From Betaproteobacteria bacterium UBA2293 (GTDB taxonomy: Bacteria; Pseudomonadota; Gammaproteobacteria; Burkholderiales; Rhodocyclaceae), in assembly GCA_002345845.1 (NCBI GenBank), contig DDWF01000006.1, positions 1-15,138 of the forward strand: DNA of 15,138 nt, read 5' to 3'. The position numbers were made by a program, and so were the translations under genes. The notes beneath the pieces are model-generated. The model was not told the DNA's origin and searched no databases. It worked only from the letters and a program-made list of their open reading frames with translations. Below, in pieces: positions 1-6,490 of this stretch (positions are counted from its first letter, which is position 1; the number at the start of each line of letters is the position of its first letter).

Positions 1-485
1 TCGCCGTCGCCCCGCCGGTAGCTGACCCGGACCTTGCGCCCGCTTTCCATGCCGTCGCGCAACAGCGCCATCGGCTCGCGCAACGGTGCCGGCTGCAGGC
101 AATCGGGCACCAGATAACGCCGGGCGCTGGCACTGACCCGCCGTTCCAGGGCTCGCGGCAAGACCGCCTCGATGCGCGCCATCGCCTGTTCCGCCGCCTT
201 GCCCAGCGCCGAATCGCTCCAGGCCTGGACCAGCTTGGCGCCGACCACCAGCGCTTCCAGCTCATCGCCGGTGAACATCAGGGGCGGTACCTGATAACCA
301 CGCCGCAGGCGATAGCCGACCCCGGCCTCGCCGTCGATCGGCGCCCCGGATTGCACCAGATCGGCGATATCGCGATAAATCGTCCGCTCCGAGACTTCGA
401 GCGCGCTGGCCAGCTGGCTGGCGGTCACCACCCGGCCGTGACGGAGCAGCAGGATGATCTGGAACAGGCGGTCGGCTGGGCGCAT
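1..485 (-). CDS. YafY-type HTH/WYL transcriptional regulator, C-terminus cut by window edge
   Basis: About 161 codons are visible reading leftward, starting MRPADRLFQIILLL; the stop lies beyond base 1. Residues 1-60 form a DeoR/HTH_11-type winged helix with the recognition-helix stretch SQLASALEVSERTIYRDI, followed by RRGYQVPPLMF and a helical linker. A WYL domain appears to begin near residue 145 (GRKVRVSYRRGDG) and is lost at the edge. WYL/YafY regulators bind DNA as ligand-responsive one-component factors. The start at 485 fits the family better than the ATG at 490, which is in another frame. It faces a VOC-fold gene across a 148-base gap, a common pairing for this family, so control of that neighbour is likely but inferred. 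Confidence 0.85.
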   Translation of the reverse strand, partial: MRPADRLFQIILLLRHGRVVTASQLASALEVSERTIYRDIADLVQSGAPIDGEAGVGYRLRRGYQVPPLMFTGDELEALVVGAKLVQAWSDSALGKAAEQAMARIEAVLPRALERRVSASARRYLVPDCLQPAPLREPMALLRDGMESGRKVRVSYRRGDG

Positions 486-633
486 GGCATGACGGGAAAA
501 CCGGGAATTTCAGCATAGCACGCGCCTTCGCCCGCCCGGCCAAGCCTCCTGACACCATGCTGTCAGTAGCCCACGGCAACAATGCGCTGCATCAACGGCA
601 CCCCGCCGCTGACCTTCAACCGGAGAAAACACC
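486..633. promoter_or_regulatory. Divergent intergenic region between YafY-type regulator and VOC gene
   Basis: This 148-base gap separates two divergent starts and must hold both promoters. I see no strong -10/-35 pair on either strand. A Shine-Dalgarno-like GGAGA at 622-626 sits 7 bases before the VOC start at 634. Any operator for the regulator should lie here, but I cannot identify one with confidence. Confidence 0.4.
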
Positions 634-1002
634 ATGGACAATCCGCTGCGCTGGTTCGAAATTCCCGCCGTCGACCTCGACCGGGCCACCGCCTTCTACG
701 AAAACGCCTTCGCCATCTCGCTGCGCCGCGAAAGTTGCGGCGGCCACCCGATGGCCATCTTTCCCTTTGCCGAGCCCAACCCGGGTGGCGCGCTGGTCGC
801 CATGCCGCAACTGGCGCCGCGCGACAACGGCACGCTGATCTACCTCGACGGCGGTGCCGATCTGGCTACCGTCCTCGCCCGCATTCCGGCTGCCGGCGGC
901 ACCGTGGCCATGGCCAAAACCGACCTCGGCAACGGCATCGGCCATATCGGCCTGTTCATCGACAGCGAAGGCAACCGGGTCGGCGTCTATTCGCTGAACT
1001 GA
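634..1002 (+). CDS. VOC family (glyoxalase/bleomycin-resistance fold) protein
   Basis: A 122-residue single-domain protein of the usual VOC length. It opens with the family signature (WFEIPAVDLDRATAFYENAF, residues 7-26), has a central GGALVAM strand, and closes with HIGLFIDSEGNRVGVYS near residues 104-120, the typical second beta-alpha-beta-beta-beta module. VOC proteins of this subgroup resemble small dioxygenase/glyoxalase-like enzymes or ligand-binding proteins; the substrate cannot be told from sequence. The start is supported by GGAGA 7 bases upstream. It is divergent from a YafY-type regulator, which suggests regulated expression, and it ends just before a perfect inverted repeat. Confidence 0.88.
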   Translation: MDNPLRWFEIPAVDLDRATAFYENAFAISLRRESCGGHPMAIFPFAEPNPGGALVAMPQLAPRDNGTLIYLDGGADLATVLARIPAAGGTVAMAKTDLGNGIGHIGLFIDSEGNRVGVYSLN

Positions 1003-1016
1003 GCACCGGGCCGGCG

Positions 1017-1057
1017 CTGCCGGCTGGCGACGGCCATCTGTCATCGCCAGCCGGCAG
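1017..1057. terminator. Perfect 14-bp inverted repeat after the VOC gene, possible terminator
   Basis: The arms are CTGCCGGCTGGCGA (1017-1030) and TCGCCAGCCGGCAG (1044-1057), fully complementary, with a 13-base loop. The hairpin starts 14 bases after the VOC stop. It has no U-tract (GATTTGC follows), so it may stop transcription inefficiently, protect the 3' end, or be a mobile palindromic repeat instead. Confidence 0.55.
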
Positions 1058-1103
1058 GATTTGCAGCATGCAGCTTGGGAAGTGTCGCGGCAGAGGCAGC
1101 CGG

Positions 1104-1109
1104 TATAAT
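1104..1109 (+). promoter_or_regulatory. Consensus -10 element (TATAAT) upstream of psd
   Basis: A perfect TATAAT lies 30 bases before the proposed psd GTG start, inside GGTATAATTGCCCTCCCTC (1102-1120). No good -35 is visible: GTGTCG at 1082-1087 would have a 16-base spacer but matches poorly. Initiation around 1115-1117 would give a leader of only about 22-24 bases. Almost the same 19-mer precedes yaiI at 8823-8841. Confidence 0.6.
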
Positions 1110-1138
1110 TGCCCTCCCTCATGTTTCCAGGCGCCATC

Positions 1139-1993
1139 GTGTCCGACCGTCTCGCCGTCCTGCCCCAATACCTGCTGCCCAAACAGGCGCTCACCGTCCT
1201 TGCCGGCAAACTCGCCGGCGCCCAGGCGGGCAGTCTGACCACCAGCGTCATCCGCTGGTTCGTTGGTCGTTACGGCGTGAACATGGCCGAGGCGGCCAAT
1301 CCGGACATCGCCAGCTACGCCAGTTTCAACGAATTCTTCACGCGGCCGCTGAAGGAAGGGGCCCGCCCCTTCGCCGACGCCGATTTCCTCTGCCCGGTGG
1401 ATGGTGCTATCAGCCAGTTCGGCGCCATCGAGCGCGACCAGATCTTCCAGGCCAAGGGCCACAGTTACTCGACCACCGCCCTGGTCGGCGGCGACCGCCA
1501 GCTGGCCGCGCAGTTCGAGAACGGCAGCTTCGCCACGCTCTACCTCAGCCCGCGCGACTACCACCGCATCCACATGCCCTGCGACGGCAAGCTGCTGCGC
1601 ATGATCTACGTCCCCGGTGCGCTGTTCTCGGTCAATCCGACCACGGCCCGCGGCGTGCCCGGGCTGTTCGCCCGCAACGAACGCGTCGTCTGCGTCTTCG
1701 ATACGGCCTCCGGTCCCTTCGTGCTGACCCTGGTCGGCGCCACCATCGTCGGCAGCATGGCCACCGTCTGGCATGGCGTGGTCAATCCGCCGCGCGCCGG
1801 CGTCGTCCGCGAATGGCGCTACGACGAGCAGAACATCGTGCTGAACAAGGGCGACGAGATGGGCCGCTTCCTGCTCGGCTCAACCGTCGTCATGCTCTTC
1901 CCGAAGAACACGCTGGCCTTCAATCCGGCCTGGCAAGCGGCCGCCGCCATCCGCATGGGCGAGGCCATGGGCCAGGCGCCCGGCCGGAGCTGA
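1139..1993 (+). CDS. psd: Phosphatidylserine decarboxylase proenzyme
   Basis: Psd decarboxylates phosphatidylserine to phosphatidylethanolamine at the inner membrane and cleaves itself to make a pyruvoyl group. The 284 residues align from end to end with E. coli Psd, as I recall that sequence, but lack its long acidic C-terminal tail. Key residues by homology are D88 (PVDG), H145 (SPRDYHRIHMP) and S248 in LGST, where cleavage between G247 and S248 would give the beta and alpha chains. FNEFFTRPL and GATIVGS are also conserved. I chose the GTG at 1139 because VSDRLAVLPQYLLPK aligns residue for residue with the E. coli N-terminus and an AGG lies 7 bases upstream; ATG 1121 and TTG 1109 are in frame but would add unmatched residues. 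It appears to be transcribed alone. Confidence 0.95.
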   Translation: MSDRLAVLPQYLLPKQALTVLAGKLAGAQAGSLTTSVIRWFVGRYGVNMAEAANPDIASYASFNEFFTRPLKEGARPFADADFLCPVDGAISQFGAIERDQIFQAKGHSYSTTALVGGDRQLAAQFENGSFATLYLSPRDYHRIHMPCDGKLLRMIYVPGALFSVNPTTARGVPGLFARNERVVCVFDTASGPFVLTLVGATIVGSMATVWHGVVNPPRAGVVREWRYDEQNIVLNKGDEMGRFLLGSTVVMLFPKNTLAFNPAWQAAAAIRMGEAMGQAPGRS

Positions 1994-1996
1994 GAC

Positions 1997-2023
1997 AGCT
2001 GCGCAACTTTCATTGCCGCAGCT
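1997..2023. repeat. 7-bp inverted repeat just after psd
   Basis: AGCTGCG (1997-2003) and CGCAGCT (2017-2023) form a short hairpin with a 13-base loop, three bases after the psd stop. No T-run follows. A second weak hairpin, GCCCG/CGGGC (2049-2053/2059-2063), is followed after seven bases by six Ts (2071-2076) and could be the actual psd terminator. Both are weak calls. Confidence 0.3.
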
Positions 2024-2165
2024 TCGTCTAATCCCAGTAAGCTAAGCAGCCCGGCCAGCGGGCAGAAAGATTTTTTGCCACCGCTAATGGCATAAGCATC
2101 AAAATTGCGGTCAGCTCCGATTCGGTCGTCAGTTCCAGAAACTTTCACCCAGGTAACCGATAGCG

Positions 2166-3440
2166 ATGTCCGACACACCCAAGATCAGCATCGATCAACT
2201 CCGCACCGGGCTCTACGTCTTTCTGGACCTGAACTGGTTCCAGCACCCGTTTGCCCTCAGCCATTTCAAGATCAAGTCGGAAGATCAGATCAAGACCATC
2301 CGCGGCCTGGGTTTGAAGAGCGTGCGTTACGACCCGGCGCTCAGCGACAGCGATTCGCCACCAACCGCTGCGGCCGGCGACAGCACCACCAACGACGAGC
2401 CCAGCCCGTTCGTGCTGCAGGCGCTGGCAGCCAAGCGGGCGATGATGGAGCGCATCCGCGTGCAGCGCGAGGCAGCGGCACGCATCGAGACCGCCTTCGT
2501 CAACACCGCCAAGACGGTGCACGAAGTCGAGAAGAATCTGCTCACCCAGCCAGCGGAAACCGTCCATCAGGCGACGCAACTGGTCAAGCAGATCGCCGAT
2601 TCCATCCTCTGCGCACCGGAACTGGCGATCCACGTGATGGGCGACCGGCTGGGGGGCGAGGAACTCTATTTCCACTCGCTGAACGTCACCATGCTGTCGC
2701 TGATGGCCGCCCGCGACCTGCGCCTGCCACCGGAAGTGATCGCCCCGCTGGGCATGGGCGCGCTGTTCCACGATATCGGGCGCAAGGAGATTCCCAACCG
2801 CATCCTGATGAAGATGGAGCCGCTGACCCAGGCCGAGCGCCACCTGTACGAGATGCACTGCCAGTACGGGGTGGAACTGGGCCAGCGCCTCGGCTTCGCG
2901 CCGCCGATCCTGGCCATCATCCGCGAGCATCACGAGATGTTCGACGGCAGCGGCTATCCGCAGAAGCTGAAGGGCGAGTCGATCGGTCTGCTGTCACGCA
3001 TCGTCGGCATGGCCAATTACTACGACGAGCTATGCAACCCGCTGAATCTGGCCAGCGCCCTGACGCCGCACGAGGCGCTATCGCTGATGTTCGCCAAGCT
3101 GCGCAACAAATTCGACCCGAAGCTGCTGCAGGTCTTCATCCGCTGCCTCGGCGTCTATCCGCCGGGTACCATCGTCCAGTTGTCAAACGGGGTGATCGGC
3201 ATGGTCGCCACGGTCAATACGCAAAAGCCGATGAAGCCAATGATCGTCATCTACGACGAGGGCATTCCCAAGGACGATGCGATCACGGTCGATCTCGAAC
3301 GCGAAACCGACCTCAACATCGCCAAGGCCATCCGCCCAGCCCAGGTGCCGATCGAAATCTACAACTACCTCAGCCCGCGCAAACGGGTCAGCTATTACTT
3401 CGACGCCAGCCAGCCCGGACAGGAAAAGACCAGCCCATGA
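2166..3440 (+). CDS. DUF3391/HD-GYP domain protein with non-consensus catalytic residues
   Basis: HD-GYP proteins usually hydrolyse the second messenger cyclic di-GMP in the cytoplasm. Of the 424 residues, 6-56 match the DUF3391 module (ISIDQLRTGLYVFLDLNWFQHPF), 80-150 are a helical linker, and 165-330 are the HD-GYP domain. Visible signature: HD at 202-203 within FHDIGRKEIP, H231, HHE at 255-257, DGSGYP at 260-265, then RIVGMANYYDELCNP at 278-292. Two positions depart from consensus: R206 where HDIGK has Lys, and N284 where the final metal-ligand Asp is expected. Activity may therefore be altered, or this may be a subfamily trait. Residues 330-410 form a C-terminal extension. An AGGT 12 bases upstream is a weak ribosome site. 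The stop overlaps the next gene's start (ATGA), indicating an operon. Confidence 0.93.
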   Translation: MSDTPKISIDQLRTGLYVFLDLNWFQHPFALSHFKIKSEDQIKTIRGLGLKSVRYDPALSDSDSPPTAAAGDSTTNDEPSPFVLQALAAKRAMMERIRVQREAAARIETAFVNTAKTVHEVEKNLLTQPAETVHQATQLVKQIADSILCAPELAIHVMGDRLGGEELYFHSLNVTMLSLMAARDLRLPPEVIAPLGMGALFHDIGRKEIPNRILMKMEPLTQAERHLYEMHCQYGVELGQRLGFAPPILAIIREHHEMFDGSGYPQKLKGESIGLLSRIVGMANYYDELCNPLNLASALTPHEALSLMFAKLRNKFDPKLLQVFIRCLGVYPPGTIVQLSNGVIGMVATVNTQKPMKPMIVIYDEGIPKDDAITVDLERETDLNIAKAIRPAQVPIEIYNYLSPRKRVSYYFDASQPGQEKTSP

Positions 3441-5113
3441 GCAGCCTGGAAAAACTGATGCTCGATCACAGCCCGGACATCATGCTGCTGGTCGAACCGA
3501 CCGAATTACGCATCATCATGGCCAACCGGGCGACCGGGCAACTGCTCGGCTACAGCGAGGAACAATTGCTGACGATGCCGATCACCGACATCGAAAGCTC
3601 GCTGCAGGACGTCTTTTACTGGGAGGACGTGCGCAGCGGCCAGTACCTCAACATCGAGGCCCAGGAAGGTCTGTACCAGTGCGCCGACACCTCGCTGCTG
3701 ACGGTGAACAAGTCGGTCCGCGTCGTCGACCACGAAGGCCGGCCGCTGTTGCTGATCCGGGCCAAGGACATGCGTAACGAACGCCAGGTCGAGGATGCGC
3801 TGGAACAGACGCTGTCGCAGTTGCGGGCAACGCTGGAGTCGACCGGCAACGGCATCCTGGTGATCGACTGGCAGGGCCGGATCGCCAGCATGAACCGCCT
3901 GTTCAGCGCCATGTGGCAGATCCCGGAGGAGTTGCTGCTCGACCGGCGCGATGCCGACATCCTCACCCTGATCTGCCAACAGGTCATCGACGAGGCGCTC
4001 TGCCGCAGCCGCCTGGAGGCCATCGTCGAGCGCATCGAGACCGAGGATGTCTTCCGCCTGCGCGATGGCCGGGTGTTCGAATGCAAGTCGCGCCCGCAAT
4101 ATCTTGGCGAGCGCATCGTCGGCCGGGTCTTCGGGTTCAACGACATCACCCAGCGCACCCAGGTCGAGGAAGCGTTGCGCGATTCGCGCGACCGGCTGGA
4201 GGAAAGGGTGCGCGAACGGACCACCGATCTGCAGGCGGCCAACGCCCACCTGCAGGCCGAAAAACAGCGCCAGGAAGAGCTGATCCGCAAACTGGAGGAA
4301 GCGCAGAACCAGTTGCTGCAGTCGGAAAAGATGGCCTCCATCGGCCAGCTCGCTGCCGGCGTCGCGCACGAGATCAACAACCCGGTGGGTTTCGTCAGCT
4401 CCAACCTGGGCACGCTGCAGCGCTACATCAACGACATGCTGCGCCTCCTCGCCGCCTACGAGGAACGCGAGGAAACGATGGTCGATACCGTGCTCGCCGA
4501 CATCCGCCGGCTGAAGAAGGAGATCGATGCCGCCTATCTGCGCGAGGATGTCGTCGTCCTGCTCAGCGAATCGCTCGATGGCCTGCAGCGGGTCAAACGC
4601 ATCGTCCAGGATTTGAAGAACTTCTCCCACGTCGACCGTTCCGAACAGGAGGTGGCCAACCTCGAAGCCGGCATGGAAAGCACGCTCAACGTGGTCTGGA
4701 ACGAGCTCAAGTACAAGGCCCGGGTGGTCAAGGAATATGGCGATATTCCGCCGATCGAGTGCGTGCCCTCACAGCTCAACCAGGTGTTCATGAACCTGCT
4801 GGTCAATGCCGCGCATGCCATCGAGGAACAGGGCGTCATCACCATCCGCAGCGGCCATGACGACAGCCAGGTCTGGGTCGAGGTCACCGACACCGGCAAG
4901 GGCATCGCGCCGGAACACCTCGGGCGGATTTTCGAACCCTTCTTCACCACCAAACCGGTCGGCAAGGGGACCGGGCTCGGCCTGTCGCTGTCCTACAGCA
5001 TCGTCAACAAGCACGGCGGGCACATCGACGTGCATAGTGAGGTCGGCCAGGGTTCGACCTTCCGCATCGTCCTGCCGCGTACTCCGGCCGTCAGCGCCAA
5101 CGCCACGAGCTGA
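3437..5113 (+). CDS. PAS-PAS sensor histidine kinase
   Basis: A 558-residue kinase that should sense a signal through PAS domains and pass phosphate to a response regulator not encoded here. Residues 8-115 form one PAS domain (MANRATGQLLGYSEEQLL); 125-240 form a second (NGILVIDWQGRIASMNRLFS). A coiled coil at 243-300 leads into the HisKA helix with phospho-acceptor H311 in GVAHEINNP. The ATPase domain shows the N box (NQVFMNLLVNAAHAI, N457), G1 (DTGKGI, 485-490), F box (FEPFFTTK, 499-506) and G2 (GTGLGL, 511-516). No transmembrane segment is seen, so it is probably cytoplasmic. The reading frame stays open far upstream, but the ATG at 3437, overlapping the HD-GYP stop, is the sensible start. 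Translational coupling links it to the HD-GYP protein. Confidence 0.94.
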   Translation: MSSLEKLMLDHSPDIMLLVEPTELRIIMANRATGQLLGYSEEQLLTMPITDIESSLQDVFYWEDVRSGQYLNIEAQEGLYQCADTSLLTVNKSVRVVDHEGRPLLLIRAKDMRNERQVEDALEQTLSQLRATLESTGNGILVIDWQGRIASMNRLFSAMWQIPEELLLDRRDADILTLICQQVIDEALCRSRLEAIVERIETEDVFRLRDGRVFECKSRPQYLGERIVGRVFGFNDITQRTQVEEALRDSRDRLEERVRERTTDLQAANAHLQAEKQRQEELIRKLEEAQNQLLQSEKMASIGQLAAGVAHEINNPVGFVSSNLGTLQRYINDMLRLLAAYEEREETMVDTVLADIRRLKKEIDAAYLREDVVVLLSESLDGLQRVKRIVQDLKNFSHVDRSEQEVANLEAGMESTLNVVWNELKYKARVVKEYGDIPPIECVPSQLNQVFMNLLVNAAHAIEEQGVITIRSGHDDSQVWVEVTDTGKGIAPEHLGRIFEPFFTTKPVGKGTGLGLSLSYSIVNKHGGHIDVHSEVGQGSTFRIVLPRTPAVSANATS

Positions 5114-5234
5114 GCCGGCCGGAGGCCCGGGCGAAGGCTGAACGATTTCGCTTCCTGGCTGTCGATTTTCAGCAGATGCCTCCACCGCCGGCTGGCTTCC
5201 CGGTGCCAGGGGGGCACTGTTCGAGGAGAAGTCA

Positions 5235-5786
5235 ATGCTCAGCCCAATTGTTGCCGGGGTTTTCCTGGTCATTGCCGCACTGCTGCTTTATGCCACCAGC
5301 CGACCGGACACTTTCCGGATCGAACGCTCGATCCGCATTGCCGCTCCGGCGGCAAGAATATTCCCGCTGCTCGACGACTTTCATCAGTGGGAACGCTGGT
5401 CGCCCTGGGAAAAAATTGATCCATCGCTGAAGCGGACCTATGGCGGTGCCGACAGCGGCAAAGGGGCGAGCTATGCCTGGGCCGGCAACAAGGAAATCGG
5501 TCAAGGCCGGATGGCGATCATCGAGTCGACGCCACCGACACTCCTGCAGATCCAGATCGATTTCCTGGTGCCGTTCGAAGCGCACAACAGCGTGGAGTTC
5601 ATCCTCCAGCGCACAAGCGACGGCACCTTGCTGACGCAAGCCATGTACGGACCCAGCTCCTTCATTTCCCGCCTGATGGGAATTTTCTTCAGTATGGACA
5701 GGATGATCGGCGGCAAATTCGAAGAAGGACTGAGCAATCTGAAAGCCATCGCCGAAGCACTGGACGATGCACCTGCCCAGGCTTGA
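5235..5786 (+). CDS. Membrane-anchored SRPBCC family protein
   Basis: 183 residues. A hydrophobic segment at 3-22 (PIVAGVFLVIAALLLYATS) looks like an N-terminal anchor or uncleaved signal. Residues 30-180 fit the SRPBCC/polyketide-cyclase-2 ligand-binding fold, with the family motif SIRIAAPAARIFPLLDDF followed by WERWSPWEKIDPSLKRTYGG. Such proteins hold hydrophobic ligands in a deep cavity; the ligand here is unknown. The start is well supported by AGGAG at 5224-5228, six bases upstream. It follows the kinase by 121 bases, too far to assume one transcript, and converges on the next gene with only 25 bases between stops. Confidence 0.85.
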   Translation: MLSPIVAGVFLVIAALLLYATSRPDTFRIERSIRIAAPAARIFPLLDDFHQWERWSPWEKIDPSLKRTYGGADSGKGASYAWAGNKEIGQGRMAIIESTPPTLLQIQIDFLVPFEAHNSVEFILQRTSDGTLLTQAMYGPSSFISRLMGIFFSMDRMIGGKFEEGLSNLKAIAEALDDAPAQA

Positions 5787-5811
5787 ATACTGCCCAGCTG
5801 GAAGGCAAGGC

Positions 5812-6054
5812 TCAGGTCAGCCGGCGTGCCAGCCACGCCTGCAACTCGGCGCGCTCGATGAAGGTCTCGCGCCGGTTGATGTTACCCGGCAGCAGGCGGC
5901 CTTCCCACTGCTCGGTGGCCCAGCGCTTGACGCTGGCGTGCAGCCGGCCACTCTCGATGGCCTCGGCCAGCAATACTTCGGCATCATGCGGATCGCTGCC
6001 GGGAATTGCCAGCAGTTGCGCCGCCTCAATCAGGGTCAATAGCTTGTCGTTCAT
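5812..6054 (-). CDS. Small excisionase-like helix-turn-helix protein
   Basis: An 80-residue protein starting MNDKLLTLIEAAQLLAI. The N-terminal LTLIEAAQLLAI resembles the first helix pair of MerR/excisionase-type winged helices, and the C-terminal ETFIERAELQAWLARR resembles the wing and last helix of such proteins, so DNA binding is plausible. I do not recognise a named family. The start at 6054 is preferred over an upstream one at 6072 because GGGGGAG lies about six bases before it on the minus strand. No integrase or phage gene is nearby, so a recombination role has no contextual support. It could instead be a small regulator or a chromosomal orphan. Confidence 0.6.
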   Translation of the reverse strand: MNDKLLTLIEAAQLLAIPGSDPHDAEVLLAEAIESGRLHASVKRWATEQWEGRLLPGNINRRETFIERAELQAWLARRLT

Positions 6055-6088
6055 CGTTTGCTCCCCCGCCACCCATCAATAGCTTGAT
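6036..6088. repeat. 11-bp direct repeat around the start of the small HTH gene
   Basis: TCAATAGCTTG occurs at 6036-6046, just inside the coding region, and again at 6076-6086, 40 bases apart. The second copy sits within ATCAATAGCTTGAT (6075-6088), whose outer five bases are an inverted repeat. Placement on both sides of the start codon would suit an autoregulatory operator, but this is inference. Confidence 0.35.
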
Positions 6089-6490
6089 CGCCATTCACCG
6101 GCTGAACCATCCTTGACCGCTGACGTCCAATGTAATTGAACGCAATTGGCAGAGACAAAATGGTTATCTCGACAGTCGAACGTCGGCGTCATCCCCGGCA
6201 CCAACCCCAGCAACAACCGCAACAAAGCGAAGCTTTTCCCGCCCCGGTCGGCAAGAGCGGCCCCACGGCAAGCCGCGAATCGCCGCGCCTGACTTGGCAG
6301 GCACTGGCCGAAGTACAGGCGAAAAAGCAGTCCGGCAAGCTCTAAGAAAGGCCGATTGGCCGGAAGTTCCAGCGATAGTCTGGTTCGGCGCTGCACCGTT
6401 CTGCTGCTTGGTGAAACAGTCGGATGCGGCTGGCTGGACATGCCATCGGGAACTCCCCGATACTGGCGCCTCCCCAACACGGAGAGTCCC
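6055..6490. other. Sparse 436-base interval, divergent from the HTH gene to the MBL gene
   Basis: This gap must hold promoters for the small HTH gene (leftward) and the exported hydrolase (rightward). It contains one doubtful 61-residue ORF, described separately, and a 6-bp hairpin ATCGGG/CCCGAT (6445-6450/6456-6461) ahead of the hydrolase ribosome site. I find no convincing -35/-10 pair, RNA gene or mobile element in it. Confidence 0.5.
6160..6345 (+). CDS. Possible small Gln/Arg-rich protein, doubtful
   Basis: An ATG-started frame of 61 codons. The first half is rich in Arg, His, Pro and Gln (HQPQQQPQQ); the second half ends RLTWQALAEVQAKKQSGKL, which looks like an amphipathic helix. G/C at third codon positions is moderate in the first half and higher in the second, closer to real genes here. 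The upstream AGAGA is a poor ribosome site and no promoter is clear. I recognise no family. It may be a short intrinsically disordered protein or chance. Confidence 0.3.
   Translation: MVISTVERRRHPRHQPQQQPQQSEAFPAPVGKSGPTASRESPRLTWQALAEVQAKKQSGKL

Noticed and set aside
1994..2165. Cyclic di-GMP riboswitch before the HD-GYP gene
   Set aside because: I looked for GEMM-type conserved elements and tetraloop pairing and saw none.
2105..3436. N-terminal extension of the histidine kinase frame back to 2105
   Set aside because: This part overlaps the HD-GYP gene in another frame and reads as Arg/Pro-rich nonsense; the ATGA overlap at 3437 is a standard coupled start.
3506..4630. Long open frame antisense to the histidine kinase
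   Set aside because: Shadow of kinase codon bias; low-complexity Leu/Gln/Asp-rich translation with no domain, and the sense frame has all kinase motifs.
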